A stretch of DNA of 64,000 bases from Echinicola jeungdonensis (lineage in GTDB: Bacteria; Bacteroidota; Bacteroidia; Cytophagales; Cyclobacteriaceae): contig NZ_JAUFQT010000001.1 in assembly GCF_030409905.1 (NCBI RefSeq), positions 489,001 through 553,000 on the forward strand, read 5' to 3'. Below are positions 45,707-56,700 of this stretch, in pieces; within the stretch, counting starts at the first letter, position 1; every line of letters starts with the position of its first letter. The notes under the pieces are model-generated. The model was not told where the DNA came from. It was given only the letters and a program-made list of their open reading frames with translations, and made no database searches. The position numbers were made by a program, and so were the translations under genes.

Positions 45707-46117
45707 ATGAAATCTAATTTCATTTTTCTTTTCATCTTCCTATTGATGGGTTGCCAAGTGCATGATGAGAAATCCCCCTATGAGAAAAACCCTGAAGGGC
45801 TATTGGGTAAATGGCAGATTGTAGAACGTACTTTTAGTATTGGCGGCCCCCCTCAAACCGAAGAAGTAGAAAATGGGGCGATTTTTAATTTTAAAGCAGA
45901 AAGCACATTTACAACAAGTGGTTTTGACCAATGTTATGAGGGGACATTTTCTGTGGATGGGGATGAACTAACATTAACCTCTTTATGCCAGGTTGAGGAA
46001 GCTGAAAATTCCATAGTTTATCAAATGAGTTTCCAAGAAGACTTTATGGAACTTTTCCCGATTGACCCCATTTGTATTGAGGGATGTAGCAAAAAATTGA
46101 AAAAATTAATTCAATAA
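45707..46117 (+). CDS. Small lipocalin-like lipoprotein
   Basis: This 136-residue exported lipoprotein has lipobox LLMGC at about residues 12-16. The rest has a beta-rich lipocalin-like pattern opening with LLGKWQIVERTF and with GAIFNFKAESTFTTSG and CYEGTFSVDGDELTL. Four Cys residues after the lipidated one could form two disulfides. Function unknown. Confidence 0.8.
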   Translation: MKSNFIFLFIFLLMGCQVHDEKSPYEKNPEGLLGKWQIVERTFSIGGPPQTEEVENGAIFNFKAESTFTTSGFDQCYEGTFSVDGDELTLTSLCQVEEAENSIVYQMSFQEDFMELFPIDPICIEGCSKKLKKLIQ

Positions 46118-46459
46118 AAATTTATTTTTCATTGAATTACAGCAACTTAAACACCTTGTACCACTGTTCAAAACCGAACACAAATGTTTTTTTTATTAAT
46201 TTGTAATGGGATTAATTCAGCGAAATTTCCTCCCTAATCCTCCCCTAACATCCTGAACTTCCCATTTCCTAGTTCATTATTTATCAATATTTTTTCTTAT
46301 TAAATTCATTGGCAATAAAACCATTTTTGTAAATGAACAGATCATAAGTAGAAAGCAATTTTGATTTTTGAGCCATAAAATAAGAAACCTCCGGGGCAGT
46401 ACCCCGGAGGTTTGAACACTTAAAAAACCACCAACCTTTAAATAAATCTACATAAACTA
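46118..46459. other. Gene-free region between convergent genes
   Basis: It holds the strong hairpin at 46385-46413 and otherwise nothing that I can support. Confidence 0.6.
46385..46413 (-). terminator. Rho-independent terminator of the efflux operon
   Basis: AAACCTCCGGGG at 46385-46396 pairs perfectly over 12 bp with 46402-46413 around a 5-base loop. On the minus strand the stem is followed by a T-rich stretch. It lies about 47 bp beyond the RND transporter stop. Confidence 0.85.
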
Positions 46460-49400
46460 TTACTTGCGAATAGCTATATTGATTTTATCTGCCAATAAAT
46501 ACATGACAGGTACTATTACTAACGTCAAAAAGGTAGCAAAGGTTAACCCAAAAATAACTGTCCATGCCATTGGACCCCAAAAATCTGCATTATCTCCCCC
46601 AATATAAAATTGTGGATCGAAAGAAGATAATAGGGTAAAGAAATTGATATTCATTCCTAAGGCCATGGGTACCAATCCCAAAACAGTGGTGATGGCTGTC
46701 AGGAGCACGGGCCGAAGACGGGTTTTCCCCCCTTCCACAATACTTCCCACCACTTCAGAATAGGGAAGGTGATCCCCCTCCTCTATTTCAAGTTCAACCC
46801 TTTTCCGCTTTCTAACCAGGTTGGTATAGTCTATTAATACAATAGCATTATTTACAACCACACCTGCAAGGGAAATGATACCTATTCCGGTCATGATCAC
46901 CACAAAATCCATATTGAAAATGGAAAGCCCAATAAACACTCCAATGGTACTCAAGAGCACCGAACACATAATAATAAATGGAGTCATCAAAGAGTTAAAC
47001 TGGGCCACAATGATAAGGAAAATGGCAGAAACTGCTATGATCATGGCTCGCATCAGGAATGCCATGGACTTGGCCTGTTCCTCCTGTTCTCCCGTAAACT
47101 TGATATCCATATCCTCAGGTAACTCATAATCAGCCAAACGGGTCCGGATTTTTTCATTGACCTCATTGGCATTAAAACCTTCATTGACATTGGAATAAAT
47201 GGTAATCACTTTATCCAAATCCTTTCTTTTTACAGAACCATAGGTGGAGCTATATTCTATGTCAGCAACAGAGGAAATGGGGATATGGCGGCGATTACCG
47301 AATTTGTCCATAAAATAAATTTTCTTGTTGACCAGGGCATTTACATCATACCGGTATTTGTCCGCCAACCGAAGTTCAATGGGAAAGTCATCTTCTCCTT
47401 CCTTATATTTGGATACTTCCTGACCGAATAATGCAGTTCTCAACTCATTGGCAATGGTATAGGTGGACAAACCAAACCTTCTGGCTTTTTCCCGGTCAAT
47501 ATGCACGATCAACTCAGGCTTTCCGGTTTCCAGATCCAGTTTCAGTTCTTCAATTCCTCCAATATTTCCAGAATTAATATAATCCTGGATATCCTTCACC
47601 TCAGTCACCAATCTTTCATAATTCTCCCCACTAACTTCGATATTGATGGGTTTTCCAACAGGAGGACCATTTTGCTCTTTATCAACCGTTACTTGAACTC
47701 CAGGGTATTTATTCGTCAGTTTCCGAATATCCTCCATGATTTCGGAAGTATTCTTACCATTTCGGTATTGGTACTCCAAAAAGCTCACTGTAAGCATGGC
47801 CTTGTGTGGAGTCACCCCCATGCTGGGGCCTTCAGCAGGATCACTGGTTCCTTCACCCACCTGCGCAATAAATGAATCCACAATGTCTTTGTGGGGCTCC
47901 AAATACTCAAGGACTTTGGCCTCCACTTTTTGACTAAAATCATTGGTAGCCTCAATATCGGTTCCGATCGGGTGTTCGATAAAAATATTAATGTAATTGG
48001 GATCACTTTCAGGAAAAAACTCCACCTCCGGAGATCTAAGCATTAATAGTAATAATGAGAATGCAAGAATCCCGAACATCCCAAAGAAAAACAAATAAGG
48101 TTTGGCCCCATTTAAGGCAAAAGTCAACAACCTTTCATAATGGTTTTCCAGGCGAACCAGAAAATCCAATTGGAACCAGCGGATGGCCTTTCGCATAAAT
48201 AAGGTATTGACTAGGGTGATAATAACCGCTAACATCAATATGTTGGCAATGGTATATACCTGCCCCAGATAAAATAAGGTGGCCATAGTCAATAGGATCC
48301 CTGCAATCACGAAAGATCTTTTTCTTGGGCTTACTTTTTTCATATCCTGGACCTTCATGAACATGGAAGTCAAAACAGGATTGATCACCAATCCGACAAA
48401 CAAGGAAGAAGAAAGGACGATAATAAGGGTTATGGGAAGGTATTTCATAAACTCTCCCATCAAATCCCCCCAGAAAGCCAAGGGGATAAAAGCTGCAACC
48501 GTGGTTGCTGTTGAGGTAATAATTGGCCAAGCAACTTCACCTACACCTTCCTTGGCAGCCCTAATGGTGGTTTTACCTTCCTGCATCAAACGGTAAATAT
48601 TTTCAACCACCACTATACCGTTATCTACCAACATTCCCAGCGCCAAAATCATTGAGAACAGAACCATCATGTTTAGTGTAACCCCAAATGCATTGAGGAT
48701 CATAAAGGAGATGAACATGGACAAAGGAATCGCTACCCCCACAAAAAGGGCATTCCTGAAACCGAGGAAAAACATCAGCACGGTAATAACCAATATCACT
48801 CCGGAGATAATACTGTTTTCCAAATTTTCCACCATACTTCGGGTAAACTTGGATTGGTCGTTGGTAATGGTCACCTCCAAATCAGGTGGAAAATAGTTGT
48901 TCTTGGCGTTTTCCAGGATCTCCTTGATCTTATCACTGGCCTCCAAAAGGTTTTCCCCACCTCTTTTTACTACATTGACAGTCACCACGGGCAATTTGGA
49001 AGAGCGGGCATAACTTTCCCTTTCCTTATAGGTATCCCTTACAGTGGCTACATCTTTGAGGTAAACAATATTTTTCCTTTCATTTTTAATGATGATGTCA
49101 TCGAGTTCTTTGGGATCCTCAAATTCCCCTGTGATCCTCACAGCCCTGCGGAAATCCCCGCTAAGGATATTTCCTCCGGACATGGTTAGGTTCTCTGCAG
49201 AGATGGCATCGGAGATATCCCCAAAACTCACTTCCATCGCCTCCATTTTAAATAGGTCCGTGTCAACCCTTATTTCCCTATCAATGGTTCCGGTAAGGTC
49301 TGCCTTAGAAATTTCCGGTAAGGCTTCAATTTCATCCTCCAGGTACTCCCCAAATTTTTTGAGTTCTTCCTGGGAGTAATTCCCTGAAAGATTGACAAAC

Positions 49401-49864
49401 ATGATGGGCATTTCTGAAAAATCCAGCTCAAAAATATTAGGGTCCTGGTCAAGGTCAGTAGGCAGCTCACTTTTGGATTTATCCACCGCATCTTTTACAT
49501 CCTGTAGGGCCCTTGATATCTCTACACTCTGGTTAAATTCCACAATAATAGTGGAATAATCCTGAATAGAGGTGGAATTGATATTTTTAACATCTTTCAG
49601 GGATTTCAATTCCTTTTCTATGGGCCTGGTAATCAGGTTTTCCATATCCACTGGGGAGTTTCCCGGGTAACTTGTTCCTATATAAACCGTAGGAATCACA
49701 ATTTCCGGAAAACTTTCTTTGGGCATCGTTTTATATGCATATACCCCCATAAAAGTGATGATCAGCGACAAAATGATCACACTTGTCCGGTTATTGATCG
49801 AAAGAGTGGATAGACCAAATTCCCTAATGACCCTTCCTGATTTTTTTGGTTGTTGTTCAGCCAT
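46460..49864 (-). CDS. RND efflux transporter, inner-membrane permease
   Basis: This 1134-residue protein is of the HAE1/AcrB type and exchanges protons for drugs or other small molecules. It has one membrane helix at about residues 27-45, a large periplasmic loop, a helix cluster near 340-560 including the Asp motif LGMLVDNGIVVVENIYRLM, a second loop, and a final cluster from about 915. A short extra helix pair (about 515-550) lies in the middle loop. It is the last gene of the tetR-tolC-MFP-RND operon, with a 2-bp gap after the adaptor gene. Substrate unknown. Confidence 0.95.
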   Translation of the reverse strand: MAEQQPKKSGRVIREFGLSTLSINNRTSVIILSLIITFMGVYAYKTMPKESFPEIVIPTVYIGTSYPGNSPVDMENLITRPIEKELKSLKDVKNINSTSIQDYSTIIVEFNQSVEISRALQDVKDAVDKSKSELPTDLDQDPNIFELDFSEMPIMFVNLSGNYSQEELKKFGEYLEDEIEALPEISKADLTGTIDREIRVDTDLFKMEAMEVSFGDISDAISAENLTMSGGNILSGDFRRAVRITGEFEDPKELDDIIIKNERKNIVYLKDVATVRDTYKERESYARSSKLPVVTVNVVKRGGENLLEASDKIKEILENAKNNYFPPDLEVTITNDQSKFTRSMVENLENSIISGVILVITVLMFFLGFRNALFVGVAIPLSMFISFMILNAFGVTLNMMVLFSMILALGMLVDNGIVVVENIYRLMQEGKTTIRAAKEGVGEVAWPIITSTATTVAAFIPLAFWGDLMGEFMKYLPITLIIVLSSSLFVGLVINPVLTSMFMKVQDMKKVSPRKRSFVIAGILLTMATLFYLGQVYTIANILMLAVIITLVNTLFMRKAIRWFQLDFLVRLENHYERLLTFALNGAKPYLFFFGMFGILAFSLLLLMLRSPEVEFFPESDPNYINIFIEHPIGTDIEATNDFSQKVEAKVLEYLEPHKDIVDSFIAQVGEGTSDPAEGPSMGVTPHKAMLTVSFLEYQYRNGKNTSEIMEDIRKLTNKYPGVQVTVDKEQNGPPVGKPINIEVSGENYERLVTEVKDIQDYINSGNIGGIEELKLDLETGKPELIVHIDREKARRFGLSTYTIANELRTALFGQEVSKYKEGEDDFPIELRLADKYRYDVNALVNKKIYFMDKFGNRRHIPISSVADIEYSSTYGSVKRKDLDKVITIYSNVNEGFNANEVNEKIRTRLADYELPEDMDIKFTGEQEEQAKSMAFLMRAMIIAVSAIFLIIVAQFNSLMTPFIIMCSVLLSTIGVFIGLSIFNMDFVVIMTGIGIISLAGVVVNNAIVLIDYTNLVRKRKRVELEIEEGDHLPYSEVVGSIVEGGKTRLRPVLLTAITTVLGLVPMALGMNINFFTLLSSFDPQFYIGGDNADFWGPMAWTVIFGLTFATFLTLVIVPVMYLLADKINIAIRK

Positions 49865-49866
49865 TT

Positions 49867-51024
49867 TTATTCTTGAACAATTTCGACATTAAAACCCTCA
49901 CCTACTTCTCTGAAACCTTTATCGACCAGCAGTTCATCTCCATCCAAACCTTTGGTAACTTCTGCAGTCCTATGATAAGTTTTTCCCCGGGTGATGTATT
50001 TTTTCTTTGCCTGGTTATTTTCCACAACATAAACAAAATCACCCCGATTATCCCGCTGAATCAAATTGGCAGGAACCGTCACTGCTTTTTCATTTTCATA
50101 ATCTTTTATCTTCAATACCGAAATCATATTTGGTTTCACCTCTTTTAAATTGGGGAGAAAAACTTCCACCTTAAAGGTCCTGTTATCCGGATTGATCACA
50201 GCCCCAACTGCTGTCACCTTGGTTTTAAGATTTTTCTCAATGGAGGGAAATTCAACATTGACCGAGTCACCCTGGCCCAGGACACCTACATAAGTTTCAG
50301 ATATATCACCTTCAATATAGAGTTTACTATCCCCTACAAAATTAAACATGGGCATTCCGGGTTGAACCAATTCTCCCACTCTAACCATTACATCCTCCAC
50401 TGTCCCATTAAATGGAGCAATTATGCTTGTTTTGTCTTTTCTGGTTTTTAGCGAGGCCAAGTTGTTTTCCAATGTTTCCATGCGGTTTTTGGCTTCTAAA
50501 AATTGTACTTCTGTCCCAATTTCCTGATCCCACAGCCTTTTTTGTTTGTTGTAAAGAATTGTTGCAAGTTCAAGTTGGGTTTCTACCTCTTCTATATTAT
50601 TGTTGATAGTTTCAGCATCCACCTTGGCCAATACCTGGCCTTTTCGGACCTGCATACCTTCCAAGGCATTGATTTCTTCAATTCTGCCAGAAACCTCTGC
50701 ACTGATATTGACATTCATCTTGGACAATACCGAACCAGTAACCTCCACATAATGTTTAAAGTGCTCTTTTTGAGCTTTAGTGGTGGTTACCAAAACCGAT
50801 TTGCGGTTGTTCAGGGCAAATACGGGATCTTCCTGAGCAATTTCATTTTCCAGATTTTTGATTTTTGCCCTTAAATCTTGGACTTCATTTTTGTAGGCGG
50901 TCAGTTGTTCCTTTTTGGCCTCCAAGTCTAATTCTTGCTGTCCACAGGAAAAAGTAAAACCAGCAGTTAAGGCAAAAAACAATTTCAAATAGGTCTTCAT
51001 ATTTTTATAGGTATCGGTTTTCAT
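49867..51024 (-). CDS. RND efflux periplasmic adaptor (membrane fusion protein)
   Basis: This 385-residue lipoprotein-type adaptor links the RND pump to TolC. The first Met overlaps the tolC stop in ATGA; a second Met at 51000 starts the signal peptide directly (MKTYLKLFFALTAGFTFSC). A coiled coil follows at about residues 30-65 and 140-190, with the lipoyl halves around VSGRIEEINALEGMQVRKGQ and FNGTVEDVMVRVGELVQPG, then a beta-barrel domain. Family and role are secure. Confidence 0.95.
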   Translation of the reverse strand: MKTDTYKNMKTYLKLFFALTAGFTFSCGQQELDLEAKKEQLTAYKNEVQDLRAKIKNLENEIAQEDPVFALNNRKSVLVTTTKAQKEHFKHYVEVTGSVLSKMNVNISAEVSGRIEEINALEGMQVRKGQVLAKVDAETINNNIEEVETQLELATILYNKQKRLWDQEIGTEVQFLEAKNRMETLENNLASLKTRKDKTSIIAPFNGTVEDVMVRVGELVQPGMPMFNFVGDSKLYIEGDISETYVGVLGQGDSVNVEFPSIEKNLKTKVTAVGAVINPDNRTFKVEVFLPNLKEVKPNMISVLKIKDYENEKAVTVPANLIQRDNRGDFVYVVENNQAKKKYITRGKTYHRTAEVTKGLDGDELLVDKGFREVGEGFNVEIVQE

Positions 51025-52376
51025 TTCAAAATTCCCAAGGCTTTTTCCAAATCAACTTTGGCCACCAAGGCATCATATAAAGCTCCAAAATAGTTGGTTT
51101 CCGCTTCTTTTAAGTCAGCATCGGCTTCCACCACTTCAAGATTGGAGCCCACTCCTTCATTAAATTTTATCCGGGCGATGTCATAAACTTCCCGGGCAAG
51201 TTCTCTGTTTTCCTCCTGAACTTCCAGAGCCTTTAAGCTATTCCGCAGATTGGTCCTGGCCTGAAACCGTTCCAAAGCAATATTATTTTCCAATAATACA
51301 CGTTGGTTTTCAAGTTGTTTGAGCTTAATCCGATTTTGCTGAATTTTATGACTTTTGGACAAGCCATCAAAAATCGGCACACTTAAACTCAAACCCACAA
51401 ATGAACCGGTAAACCAATTTTCCCCATCCCAGGTGGTGGAAAAGCTTTGTCCAGCCCCATTTCTTTGGTAAGTAAAATTTGCATTAAGCTGGGGAAGGTA
51501 TTTCACATGGTTATTTTTAAGATCCAACCTTACCAGGTCCATATTGGTTTTTAACTGATCAATTTCAACTCTTTGTGATCCCTCCTGATTGATCAAAGCC
51601 CTGATATCATCTGGTTGGTTCATTTCATCCAGGTTATCCGTAACCACCAACTCATAAGACTTGGGCAACCCCATTTGAATTTTTAACAATTCTTTGCTCA
51701 CCAGAATAGCGGCCCTGATCCGGTCCAATTCTGTTAATATATTGTTTTGTTGCACCTTGATCCTGGAGACATCAATTTTTTCTGCAAACCCCTCGCGATA
51801 AAGAGCATTGGTTTCCCTCAGCAAGGTATCGATCCTTGCCAGGTTGGCTTCCACCAATTCCAGCCTTTCCCGATTGACCAAAACTGAAAAATAGGCTTTT
51901 TTGACATTGACAATCACATCATTTTGGGTCTTTTTCCTGTCAAATTCACTTAACTCCCGATAAGTTTTTGCGGCTTTTAAGCCCACAAAATAGGAACCGT
52001 TAAAAAGCATCTGTTCCACTGTAAGGGTTATGCCGCTTTGATAATTGACCCCAAATTGCACCGGTAACACATCCGATGGATTATCCGGATCAGCAAATGG
52101 CCCTTCATTGGGCAAAAACATCACCGGAATGGATAAATTTTTAGTAAAGTCAAAATTTCCATTGATTTGTGGGAGCCCCTGTGCCGTCCTTTCCCCAATT
52201 GAAGCCTCGGCGGCATACGTTTCTAAAAGAGCATTTTGGGCTGCCACATTATTTTCCAAGGCATATTGGATGCTTTCCTCTAATGTGAATTTGACGATTT
52301 CCTGAGAAAAAGCCTTCCCAGGGCTTAGCCCCAATAAAAACATGCCTAAAAGGGCTACTCTAATAATACTACCCAT
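51021..52376 (-). CDS. TolC-family outer-membrane efflux protein
   Basis: This 451-residue protein has a signal peptide (about 1-24, cleavage after AFSQ). Two TolC repeats with long coiled-coil helices follow, opening with LEESIQYALENNVAAQNALL and, in the second repeat, KTNMDLVRLDLKNNHVKYLP. It forms the outer-membrane channel for the pump encoded downstream. It starts 3 bp after tetR and overlaps the adaptor gene by 4 bp. Confidence 0.95.
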   Translation of the reverse strand: MGSIIRVALLGMFLLGLSPGKAFSQEIVKFTLEESIQYALENNVAAQNALLETYAAEASIGERTAQGLPQINGNFDFTKNLSIPVMFLPNEGPFADPDNPSDVLPVQFGVNYQSGITLTVEQMLFNGSYFVGLKAAKTYRELSEFDRKKTQNDVIVNVKKAYFSVLVNRERLELVEANLARIDTLLRETNALYREGFAEKIDVSRIKVQQNNILTELDRIRAAILVSKELLKIQMGLPKSYELVVTDNLDEMNQPDDIRALINQEGSQRVEIDQLKTNMDLVRLDLKNNHVKYLPQLNANFTYQRNGAGQSFSTTWDGENWFTGSFVGLSLSVPIFDGLSKSHKIQQNRIKLKQLENQRVLLENNIALERFQARTNLRNSLKALEVQEENRELAREVYDIARIKFNEGVGSNLEVVEADADLKEAETNYFGALYDALVAKVDLEKALGILK

Positions 52377-52379
52377 TTC

Positions 52380-53000
52380 CTAGTCCTGGTTATTGATTTG
52401 CTGATAAAATAATTCTCTTCCCTTTTCGGTAAGTACTCCATGAATAAAATGGTCCAAAAGGCTTACTTGCACCTCCAAAATGTTAAACTTGGATGGAGGA
52501 AATTTCAAGGGATCAAAGGTATCCGACAATTGTTCCATTCGCATATTGGCCAAAATTTCCATATTTAATTCAGGACGAAAAAAACCTTCCTTTTGTCCTC
52601 TTTTCAGAATATCCAATATTCCCTTGACTGCACAATTCTCCTTAAAATCCTCATATAAGGCCCAACTCTTAGGATAATACCTCTGAATTTCCCCTAGCAC
52701 CAATGGGTTTATTTGGGAAAAACGCTCACGGATATAAGAGGACATCTTTACAAAATGTTTGATTGGACAGGGCTCTTCTTCCACCAATCTCAAAAAAACC
52801 TGTTTATCTTCCTTTAAAGCCTGCGAAAAAGCTTCATAAACCAAATCCCCCTTGTCTCTGAACTCTTGATAAATGGTCTTTTTTGATACACCGCCCATTC
52901 TTGCAATATCATCCATGGTCACATACTTTACGCCCAAACGGGTAAATTGATCCACGGCCACCTCAATAATCTTTTCTCGCGTCTCCAATTCGTAATCCAT
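52380..53000 (-). CDS. TetR/AcrR-family regulator of the efflux operon
   Basis: This 206-residue protein has the N-terminal TetR helix-turn-helix (KIIEVAVDQFTRLGVKYVTM, IARMGGVSKKTIYQEF) and a helical ligand domain. It is the first gene of the operon and probably represses it. A 12-bp palindrome TTAAGCGCTTAA lies about 145 bp upstream and is a possible operator. Confidence 0.93.
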   Translation of the reverse strand: MDYELETREKIIEVAVDQFTRLGVKYVTMDDIARMGGVSKKTIYQEFRDKGDLVYEAFSQALKEDKQVFLRLVEEEPCPIKHFVKMSSYIRERFSQINPLVLGEIQRYYPKSWALYEDFKENCAVKGILDILKRGQKEGFFRPELNMEILANMRMEQLSDTFDPLKFPPSKFNILEVQVSLLDHFIHGVLTEKGRELFYQQINNQD

Positions 53001-53144
53001 TAATTAATCATGGCAAAACTCAGGAAACTTTAAAAATTTTCAAAGTTTCCAACCGTTTATTTCCAAGAATTAACAATTTTTTCTTTCGGATCCGAAGATT
53101 CATAAACTCCTATATTACAACACCTTAATCAACCAACCAACAAG

Positions 53145-53156
53145 TTAAGCGCTTAA
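53145..53156. promoter_or_regulatory. 12-bp palindrome, possible TetR operator
   Basis: TTAAGCGCTTAA is perfectly self-complementary and lies in the region upstream of tetR. Assignment as operator is only by position. Confidence 0.3.
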
Positions 53157-53695
53157 GTGGACAATAAAAACACCTATTTAATTGCATTAAATGATAGATT
53201 AATAGCTTATGTACATAAGGTTAAAAACTTCGCTATTCGACATTTTTGTAATCAAATCAACAATAATTAGGATGATATTTTCTTGAAAAAACCTTCTATC
53301 AATAGCAGGCTATTTCTAAATCAAAGCCACAAAAAATTTCCCACCTTAATGTTTCATCTTTCCAAGCATCGTTAGTTGGCTTGGATAGGCAAGAACCTAA
53401 TTCCAAAAGGGCTCCATTTGGGAAATCACCGAAATTTTTCCCTCAAGCGCCATCGACATGATTGCTATTTCTGAGCTATTGCCTTTCAAACTGCTTTTAA
53501 TTATTCAAAACGGAAAGTACTTGTTGCAAAAAAAATCAACCAATTTCAATTAATACTTTAATATATAAGGACTTTAACCTCATTCTTCGACCTCATTTTG
53601 GATTTCCTTCTCATCAGAATTACTTCTCATTTAACAATAACGAAAAAAATAAGGGGCAAAATTAATGATCAATTTATTCTTTGGTAGCATTTGCT

Positions 53696-53703
53696 TACCT
53701 TTG
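53696..53703 (+). promoter_or_regulatory. purL -7 promoter element (TACCTTTG)
   Basis: An exact TAnnTTTG match 35 bp before the purL start codon. The -33 region has TTTA at 53673-53676 at roughly the right distance, a weak match. Confidence 0.55.
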
Positions 53704-53738
53704 CTGCTTAATTAAACGATCATCCAATAAACAAGGAC

Positions 53739-56700
53739 ATGATTCTCTTTTTCCAATCTCCTCAACAAAACATCATCTACGCTTTACATAGCAAACAACC
53801 ATTGACCCAGGAAGATCTGCAGAAGCTAACCTGGCTTTTTGGTGAGGCCGAACAACTCAAGGAACCACAGGTATCCGGAACTTTTGCAGGTCCTAGAAAA
53901 GAAATGATTACCCCTTGGTCTACCAATGCGGTGGAAATAGCCACCAATATGGGCATCCCAGGTTTGCTGAGAATTGAAGAATTTGTTCGAATTGAAAAAG
54001 ACAGTCCTATCGACCCCATGTTGCAGGTGGTTTATGAAGGACTCGATCAGGATATATTTACTATAGATCTAGAACCTCAAAAGGTCATTTCTATTACTGA
54101 CATCAAAGCTTACAATCAACAGGAAGGGCTGGCGTTAAGTGAGGAAGAAATCAGTTATTTGGAAAAAGTGAGCAAAGAATTGGGCAGGCCTTTGACCGAT
54201 AGTGAGGTGTTTGGATTTAGCCAGGTAAATTCTGAGCACTGTCGCCATAAGATTTTTAATGGTACTTTTATCCTCGATGGTAAGAAAAAGGAAGACACCC
54301 TGTTCCAATTGATCAAAAAGACTTCGATCAAACACCCTAACCGGATTGTTTCAGCCTATAAGGACAATGTTGCCTTTGTCAAAGGTCCTAAAGCCCAGCA
54401 ATTTGCCCCCAAAAGGCAGGACCAGTCGGATTATTTTTCCCCGGAATCTATAGATACTGTTCTTTCCCTAAAAGCCGAAACCCACAATTTCCCCACTACT
54501 GTGGAGCCCTTTAATGGCGCCGCCACCGGTTCAGGTGGGGAAATCAGGGACCGTCTGGCAGGAGGAACTGCTTCTATTCCATTGGCCGGAACTGCGGTTT
54601 ATATGACTTCTTACCCAAGAAGTGAAAAAGGAAGGACCTGGGAAAAAAACCTCCCAGAAAGAAAATGGCTATACCAAACGCCCATGGACATCCTGATCAA
54701 AGCTTCCAATGGGGCCAGTGATTTTGGCAACAAATTTGGCCAACCCCTGATTTCCGGAAGTTTATTGACTTTTGAGCATGGAGAGGAGGATAAGCATTAC
54801 GGTTATGACAAAGTGATCATGCTGGCTGGAGGGATAGGATTTACCCGTGAAAAATACAGCTTAAAAAACACCCCAGTTAAAGGAGACCAAGTAGTCATTA
54901 TGGGCGGGGACAATTACCGTATTGGCATGGGTGGAAGTGCAGTTTCTTCGGTAAACACCGGGGAATTTGCAAACCACATTGAACTCAATGCCATCCAAAG
55001 ATCCAATCCTGAAATGCAGAAAAGGGTGGCCAATGTGATTCGCGCCATGGCAGAAAATGAACACAACCCCATCATTTCCATCCACGACCATGGAGCTGGC
55101 GGTCATTTGAACTGTCTTTCTGAGTTGGTTGAAGAGACAGGTGGGTCCATTGATATTGACAAATTACCTGTTGGTGACCAAACCCTTTCTGCCAAGGAAA
55201 TTATCGGCAACGAATCCCAGGAAAGGATGGGATTGGTCATCCATAAAAAAGATGTGGATACACTTCAAAAAATCTCCGAAAGAGAACGTGCTCCTTTCTA
55301 TGTGGTTGGTGAAACCACCGGCGACATGCATTTCAAATTTGAAAATAAAATCACCAAGGAAAAGCCGATCGACTGGGATCTTTCCCATATGTTTGGAAGC
55401 TCCCCAAAAACAGTCCTTACAGATCAGCGTACCAATACAAACTTTAAGGAACCAGAATACCAATCAAGTCTTTTAAGCCAATATATTCAGGAGGTCCTTC
55501 AGTTGGAAGCTGTTGCCTGTAAAGACTGGCTGACCAATAAAGTGGACCGCTCTGTAACAGGAAGGGTAGCTACCCAACAAACTACCGGGGCTATCCAATT
55601 ACCATTGAATAATGTGGCTGTAATGGCGGTGGATTTCACTGGAACCAAAGGAATTGCCACTTCCATAGGCCATGCGCCCGTTGCTGCTCTTGCTAATCCG
55701 GAAGCAGGTTCCAGACTGGCCATTGCTGAGGCATTGACCAATTTGATCTGGGCACCAATTGAAGATGGCTTGGAGGGAATTTCCCTTAGTGCCAACTGGA
55801 TGTGGCCTGCCAAAAATGAAGGTGAAAATGACCGATTATACAGAGCAGTGGAATCAGTAAGTAATTTTGCTATTGAATTAGGCATCAATATCCCTACCGG
55901 GAAAGATTCCCTTTCGATGACCCAAAAATATCCGGATGGTAAAACTGTATTTTCACCAGGAACCGTTATAATTTCCAGTGTGGGAGAATGTTCCGATGTC
56001 AGAAAGACCATCACACCAGATATCAAGCCGGAAGAAGGGACACAGCTATTCTATGTTGATTTTTCAAAAGATAAAGCTAAACTGGGCGGAAGTAGCTTTG
56101 CCCAAGTCATTAATACGGTTGGCACCACTCCCCCCACTGTTGTGGACAGTGAATATTTCGCCAAGGCTTTCAATGTAATCCAAAACCTAATTGAAAATGG
56201 GGACATCCTTGCTGGACATGATATCTCTGCAGGTGGTTTGATTACTTCTTTACTTGAAATGACCTTCCCAACCACCAATTGTGGTTTGAATGTCAAAGTG
56301 GAAAATCTTAAGGAAAAAGACCTAATCAAAGCCCTTTTTGCTGAAAATCCAGGCGTGATTATTCAGGCAAAAAATGCAGATGAGGTAAAGGATGTACTTG
56401 AAAATTACAGCATTAACTATACCCCAATTGCCGAAGTAACCATGGACAGCAAGGTAACCCTTGATGGATTGAACCTTAGCCTTCCAGTGGAAAACTGCAG
56501 GGACACTTGGTTCCGCTCTTCCTACCTGTTGGATAAAAAGCAAAGCGGGGAAAAACTGGCAGCTGACCGGTTTGAAAATTACAAATCACAGCCCCTCACC
56601 TATAATTTTGACGAGAAATGGGAAGGTTTATTGGATAACTTTAGCCTTAACCCTTTCCGAAAGGAAGCAAATGGTACCAAAGCAGCCATCATCCGTGAAA

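Larger units (their letters stand above)
53001..53738. other. Gene-free region between tetR and purL
   Basis: It contains the palindrome at 53145-53156 and the purL promoter element at 53696-53703. No riboswitch or small gene was recognised. Confidence 0.55.

Noticed and set aside
53001..53738. Purine or PRPP riboswitch upstream of purL
   Set aside because: No aptamer-like conserved sequence was seen and the promoter element lies only 35 bp before the start codon, leaving too little leader.
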